The position numbers were made by a program, and so were the translations under genes. A stretch of DNA of 33,918 nucleotides from Paracoccus sp. MKU1 (GTDB lineage Bacteria > Pseudomonadota > Alphaproteobacteria > Rhodobacterales > Rhodobacteraceae): contig NZ_LLWQ01000173.1 of the NCBI RefSeq assembly GCF_001447385.1, positions 1 through 33,918 on the forward strand, read 5' to 3'. The notes under the pieces were generated by a model. The model did no database searches. It was not told where the DNA came from and saw nothing but the letters and a program-made list of their open reading frames with translations. Below are positions 31,055 to 33,918 of the stretch, piece after piece (the stretch's first letter is position 1; the number at the start of each line of letters is the position of its first letter).

Positions 31055-32022
31055 TGCCGCATCTTCTTGTTGCCGGAAAGCTGCATCCCGCCGGAGAGGC
31101 GCTGCTGCGCGAACTCCCCGCCCGCGGCATCACCGTGGATTATGTCGAGGAAATCTCGGAACCCTCCTACGCGCCGCTGATCCAAAAGGCCGATGCGCTG
31201 GTGATCCGCACCCAGCCGCTGTCCGCCGCCACCGTGGCGCTGGCCGAAAGGCTGAAGGTCGTCTCGCGCCACGGCGTCGGCTACGATGCCGTCGATCTCG
31301 CCGCGCTGAACACCCGCGGCATTGCCCTGACCATCGTCGGCGACGTGAATTCGATCTCGGTCGCCGAGCATGCGATGATGCAGTTGCTGGCCGGGGCCAA
31401 GCGCGTGCTGCTGGCCGACCGCGCGGTGCGCGAGCCCGGCCTATGGGGCTGGCGCAACCGGCTGGAACAGCAGGAAATCTCGGGCAAGAACCTGCTGATC
31501 ATCGGCTATGGCCGCACCGGGCAGCGCCTTGCCCGCATGGCCGCCGGGTTCGAGATGACGGTCCGCGCCCATGACCCCTATCTCTCGCGCAAGGGCTGGC
31601 CCGAAGGTTCGGTGGCAGAGATCACCGATCTGGACGAGGGGCTGGCCTGGGCCGATTGCATCTCGATCCATGTGCCCAGGGCCGACAAGCCGGTGCTGGG
31701 GGCAAGGGAGATCGCCCTGATGAAGCCGGGCGTCGTCCTTGCCAATACGGCGCGCGGTGGCGTGGTGGACGAGGCGGCGCTGGCCGAAGCGCTGGCCTCG
31801 GGCCAGGTCGGTTCTGCCGGGATCGATGTCTTCGACGAAGAGCCGCCCGGCAGTTCGCCCCTGTTCGAACAGCCGACCGCGGTGCTGTCGCCCCATATCG
31901 CCGGGCTGACCGCCGAATGCGGCGAACGCATGGCCATCGCATCCATCCGGAACGCGCTCGACTATCTGGACGGCACGGTTGATCCCGGTCTCATCGTCAA
32001 TCCGACTTTCGCCCATGCTTGA
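31054..32022 (+). CDS. D-isomer-specific 2-hydroxyacid dehydrogenase
   Basis: 322 aa, start ATG 31054 sharing one base with the aldolase TGA, with AAGGAGCC upstream. Nucleotide-binding GYGRTGQRLA (151-160), Asp174 ending beta-2 (HDPY, favouring NAD), and catalytic Arg234 (NTARGG), Glu263 (DEEPP) and His281 (SPHIAGLT) are all present. SRHGVGYDAVDL and VNSISVAEHAMMQLLAGAKR are N-domain/hinge motifs close to the phosphoglycerate dehydrogenase branch. It lacks the ACT domain of SerA, so a catabolic substrate is likelier than serine synthesis. In this operon it may reduce or oxidise a 2-keto/2-hydroxy acid linked to the aldolase product, such as hydroxypyruvate or glyoxylate. Confidence 0.9.
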   Translation: MPHLLVAGKLHPAGEALLRELPARGITVDYVEEISEPSYAPLIQKADALVIRTQPLSAATVALAERLKVVSRHGVGYDAVDLAALNTRGIALTIVGDVNSISVAEHAMMQLLAGAKRVLLADRAVREPGLWGWRNRLEQQEISGKNLLIIGYGRTGQRLARMAAGFEMTVRAHDPYLSRKGWPEGSVAEITDLDEGLAWADCISIHVPRADKPVLGAREIALMKPGVVLANTARGGVVDEAALAEALASGQVGSAGIDVFDEEPPGSSPLFEQPTAVLSPHIAGLTAECGERMAIASIRNALDYLDGTVDPGLIVNPTFAHA

Positions 32023-32258
32023 GAACCTGCGCCGCCGGCTCGCGGAACTCGGCGACAGCGTCGGACAGGCGACGGATCTGCGTTACGGCAGTGCCGCATT
32101 CATATCGGACCTGCCGCAGCGCCTGGAGCAGGATCTTCCAGCACCGCCGCACAATGGCCCACCACCGCACAGCCGTGCCGAAACCCTATCAATCGGTCGT
32201 CTCGTCCGCCATCTGGATGGCGGCTGAGTGCAACGTCATTTCAAACCGGATCCTGTCC

Positions 32259-33383
32259 ATGTCTGACAAACCCGTCCTGCGTATCGGCCTGATCGGCACC
32301 GGCTTCATGGGCAAGGCCCATGTCTTCGGCTTCGCCAGCGCGCAGAAAGTCTTCGACCTGCCCTATCGGCTGGAACTGCATACGGTCGCCGACGTCACCG
32401 AGGACGCCGCCGCCCGTGCCGCCGCCGATTTCGGCTTCGCCCATGCCACCGCCGACTGGCGCAGCATGGTCGAGAACCCTGAGATCGACGTGATCGACAT
32501 CACCGCCCCGAATGCGCTGCACAAGGACATGGCCTTGGCTGCCATTTCCGCCGGCAAGCATGTCTATTGCGAAAAGCCGCTGGCACCGCTGGCCTCGGAC
32601 GCACGCCAGATGGCGGATGCGGCGGCGGCCAAGGGCGTCAAGACCCAGGTCGGCTTCAACTATCTCTGCAACCCGATGCTGCGGCTTGCGCGCGAGATGA
32701 TCGCAGCGGGCGAGCTGGGCGAGATCCGCGGCTATCGCGGACTGCATGCCGAGGATTACATGGCCGATGCCGACGGCCCCTGGACCTTCCGCCACGATCC
32801 GGCGGGTGGCGGCGCACTGGCCGATATCGGCAGCCATGCGCTGGCCACGGCGGAATTCCTGCTCGGCCCGATCGCCGAGGTGATGGGCGATTGCATCACG
32901 ATGATCGGCCAGCGCCCCGACGGCCAGGGCGGCATGCGTGCCGTGACCGTGGACGATGTCGGCCGCGCCTTCCTGCGCTTCGCGAATGGCGCGCAAGGCT
33001 CCATCGAGGGCAACTGGATCGCCACCGGCCGCAAGATGCAGCATGATTTCGAGGTCTATGGCACCAAGGGCACGCTGGCCTTCAGCCAGGAACGCTTCAA
33101 CGAGCTGCATTTCTACTCGACCGCCGACGCGCCCGGCCGGCGCGGCTTCCGCCGCATCGAGGCCAGCCCCGACCACCCGCCCTATGGCCGCTTCTGCGTC
33201 GCCCCCGGCCATCAGATCGGCTTCAACGACCTGAAGGCCATCGAGATCGAGGGTTATCTGCGCGCCATTGCCGGCGAGATCCCCGAGCCTTTCGGCTTCG
33301 CGGCCGGTCTGCGTATCCAGCGGCTGGTCGAGACGATCCAGCGCTCCTCCGCCGTGCGGCAGTGGATGGCCGTCACGGCCTGA
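32259..33383 (+). CDS. Gfo/Idh/MocA-family oxidoreductase (second of this type in the locus)
   Basis: 374 aa. Rossmann start LRIGLIGTGFMGKAHVFGFA, TAPNALHKDMALAAISAGKHVYCEKPLAP with catalytic Lys of EKP (105-107), and GGGALADIGSHALATAEFLLGPI with Asp189/His193. GIEGNWIATGRKMQHDFEVYGTKGTLAF-like wording late in the chain is common in myo/scyllo-inositol and rare-sugar dehydrogenases of Rhodobacterales. The start at 32259 is the first ATG giving an intact Rossmann fold, but its ribosome site is poor (GGATCC region). A gap of 236 bp separates it from the preceding gene, so it may have its own promoter or be weakly expressed. Substrate likely a cyclitol or hexose; three paralogous dehydrogenases could broaden the range of isomers used. 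Confidence 0.9.
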   Translation: MSDKPVLRIGLIGTGFMGKAHVFGFASAQKVFDLPYRLELHTVADVTEDAAARAAADFGFAHATADWRSMVENPEIDVIDITAPNALHKDMALAAISAGKHVYCEKPLAPLASDARQMADAAAAKGVKTQVGFNYLCNPMLRLAREMIAAGELGEIRGYRGLHAEDYMADADGPWTFRHDPAGGGALADIGSHALATAEFLLGPIAEVMGDCITMIGQRPDGQGGMRAVTVDDVGRAFLRFANGAQGSIEGNWIATGRKMQHDFEVYGTKGTLAFSQERFNELHFYSTADAPGRRGFRRIEASPDHPPYGRFCVAPGHQIGFNDLKAIEIEGYLRAIAGEIPEPFGFAAGLRIQRLVETIQRSSAVRQWMAVTA

Positions 33384-33463
33384 GAATCCGCTGCCGCCTC
33401 CCTCCCGCGGCATCGGCTGGGGGCCTTCTCGCCCCTTCCCCGGGGTGCCCGGTTGTTCGCCGG

Positions 33464-33485
33464 CCCCCCCCCCCTTTCGAAAGGG
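33464..33485 (+). repeat. C11 tract abutting a perfect palindrome before the pyruvate carboxylase gene
   Basis: Eleven C residues (33464-33474) run into CCCTTTCGAAAGGG (33472-33485), a perfect 14-bp palindrome that ends 6 bases before ATG 33492. The palindrome covers the place of the ribosome site (AAAGGG is the only candidate), so it could fold over it. The homopolymer is slippage-prone and could also be misread by sequencing. Confidence 0.6.
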
Positions 33486-33491
33486 CTCTGC

Positions 33492-33918
33492 ATGTTCCGA
33501 AAGATTCTTATTGCGAACCGTGGTGAGATTGCGATCCGTGTGATGCGGGCAGCGAACGAGCTGGGCAAGAAGACGGTCGCGGTCTATGCCGAGGAAGACA
33601 AGCTGAGCCTGCACCGCTTCAAGGCGGACGAGGCCTACCGCATCGGCGGCGGCCTCGGGCCGGTGGCGGCCTATCTGTCCATCCCCGAGATCATCCGCGT
33701 CGCGAAGGAATCCGGCGCCGATGCCATCCATCCGGGCTACGGGCTCTTGAGCGAGAACCCCGATTTCGTCGATGCCTGCACCGCCGCCGGCATCGCCTTC
33801 ATCGGGCCGAGCGCCGACACCATGCGGGCGCTCGGCGACAAGGCCTCGGCGCGGCGCGTCGCCATCGAGGCCGGCGTGCCGGTGATCCCGGCCACCGAGG
33901 TGCTGGGCGAGGACATGG
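33492..33918 (+). CDS. pyc: Pyruvate carboxylase, N-terminal part (biotin carboxylase domain), cut by window end
   Basis: 142 codons are visible. [52 protein letters not shown] is the biotin carboxylase N-domain, and the phrase [17 protein letters not shown] is characteristic of pyruvate carboxylase rather than acetyl- or propionyl-CoA carboxylase. [36 protein letters not shown] and [21 protein letters not shown] follow as expected. The full enzyme (about 1,150 aa) makes oxaloacetate from pyruvate, ATP and bicarbonate. It lies 108 bp past the oxidoreductase gene, next to a locus expected to deliver pyruvate, though this may be chance as pyc is a housekeeping anaplerotic gene. Confidence 0.93.
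   Translation, partial: MFRKILIANRGEIAIRVMRAANELGKKTVAVYAEEDKLSLHRFKADEAYRIGGGLGPVAAYLSIPEIIRVAKESGADAIHPGYGLLSENPDFVDACTAAGIAFIGPSADTMRALGDKASARRVAIEAGVPVIPATEVLGEDM

Noticed and set aside
32015..32227. Small 70-codon frame overlapping the hydroxyacid dehydrogenase stop, possible coupled gene
   Set aside because: The ATG-TGA overlap is suggestive, but there is no ribosome site, no family resemblance and the C-terminal half is low complexity. The 236-bp gap is better left as intergenic.
32023..32258. Possible transposase C-terminus in the gap before the second Gfo/Idh gene
   Set aside because: A few residues loosely recall IS5-type ends, but no consistent motif could be followed and no inverted repeat was found.
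1..33918. CRISPR arrays, tRNA or rRNA genes, phage genes, integration sites
   Set aside because: No regularly spaced repeats, cloverleaf-like sequences, rRNA segments, phage proteins or integrases were seen. Apart from the IS701 relic there is no mobile-element gene.

Overview
The window is GC-rich throughout (about 65-70% by eye), codes densely, and its genes are chained by 4-base ATGA/GTGA stop-start overlaps. Codon use and gene content (PotD-like binding protein, iol genes, YbbA/YbbP next to a TesA-type esterase, alphaproteobacterial-type pyruvate carboxylase) suggest an alphaproteobacterium of the Rhodobacterales, most likely Paracoccus or a close relative. This is an inference from how the proteins read; no search was run. 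No tRNA, rRNA or CRISPR array was seen, and no intact transposon.

Left part (1-12.6 kb). The tail of an M24 peptidase is followed by a polyamine-type periplasmic binding protein with a perfect terminator hairpin. Next comes a divergent pair, an AHSA1/SRPBCC protein and an ArsR repressor, whose 48-bp gap holds a perfect 20-bp palindrome running into the ArsR start codon. From 3.4 to 10.7 kb lies a complete siderophore uptake locus: ATPase, two permeases and a binding protein on the minus strand, a divergent TonB-dependent receptor, and an AraC-type regulator. From 11.0 to 12.6 kb is a tightly overlapped minus-strand operon of a small His-rich secreted protein, a Tat-exported cupredoxin and an ECF sigma factor, with no anti-sigma gene visible.

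Middle (12.7-21.9 kb). A graveyard at 12.7-13.4 kb contains a degraded IS701-type transposase tail abutting a dead MarR regulator and dead Bcr/CflA-type drug exporter. It is followed by a GDSL esterase divergent from an ABC exporter pair (YbbA/YbbP type). After a 636-bp stretch with no recognisable gene come four minus-strand genes with detoxification or stress flavour: a RibD-C reductase, a GST-like protein, a second AHSA1 protein and a membrane-anchored DJ-1/PfpI protein with a second partial domain.

Right part (21.3-33.9 kb). This is a large cyclitol (inositol-like) catabolic locus read outward from a 104-bp divergent control region at 27688-27791. To the left: iolD, iolE, an SDR dehydrogenase, a TIM-barrel isomerase, a Gfo/Idh oxidoreductase, and a wrecked iolC kinase gene. 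To the right: iolG, an aldehyde dehydrogenase, an HpcH/HpaI-type pyruvate aldolase, a D-2-hydroxyacid dehydrogenase, a second Gfo/Idh enzyme and the start of pyruvate carboxylase. With the kinase dead and no IolB or IolJ visible, but a non-phosphorylative aldolase and its usual partners present, the most interesting reading is a rewired, kinase-free lower pathway yielding pyruvate and an aldehyde. That proposal rests on gene content only.
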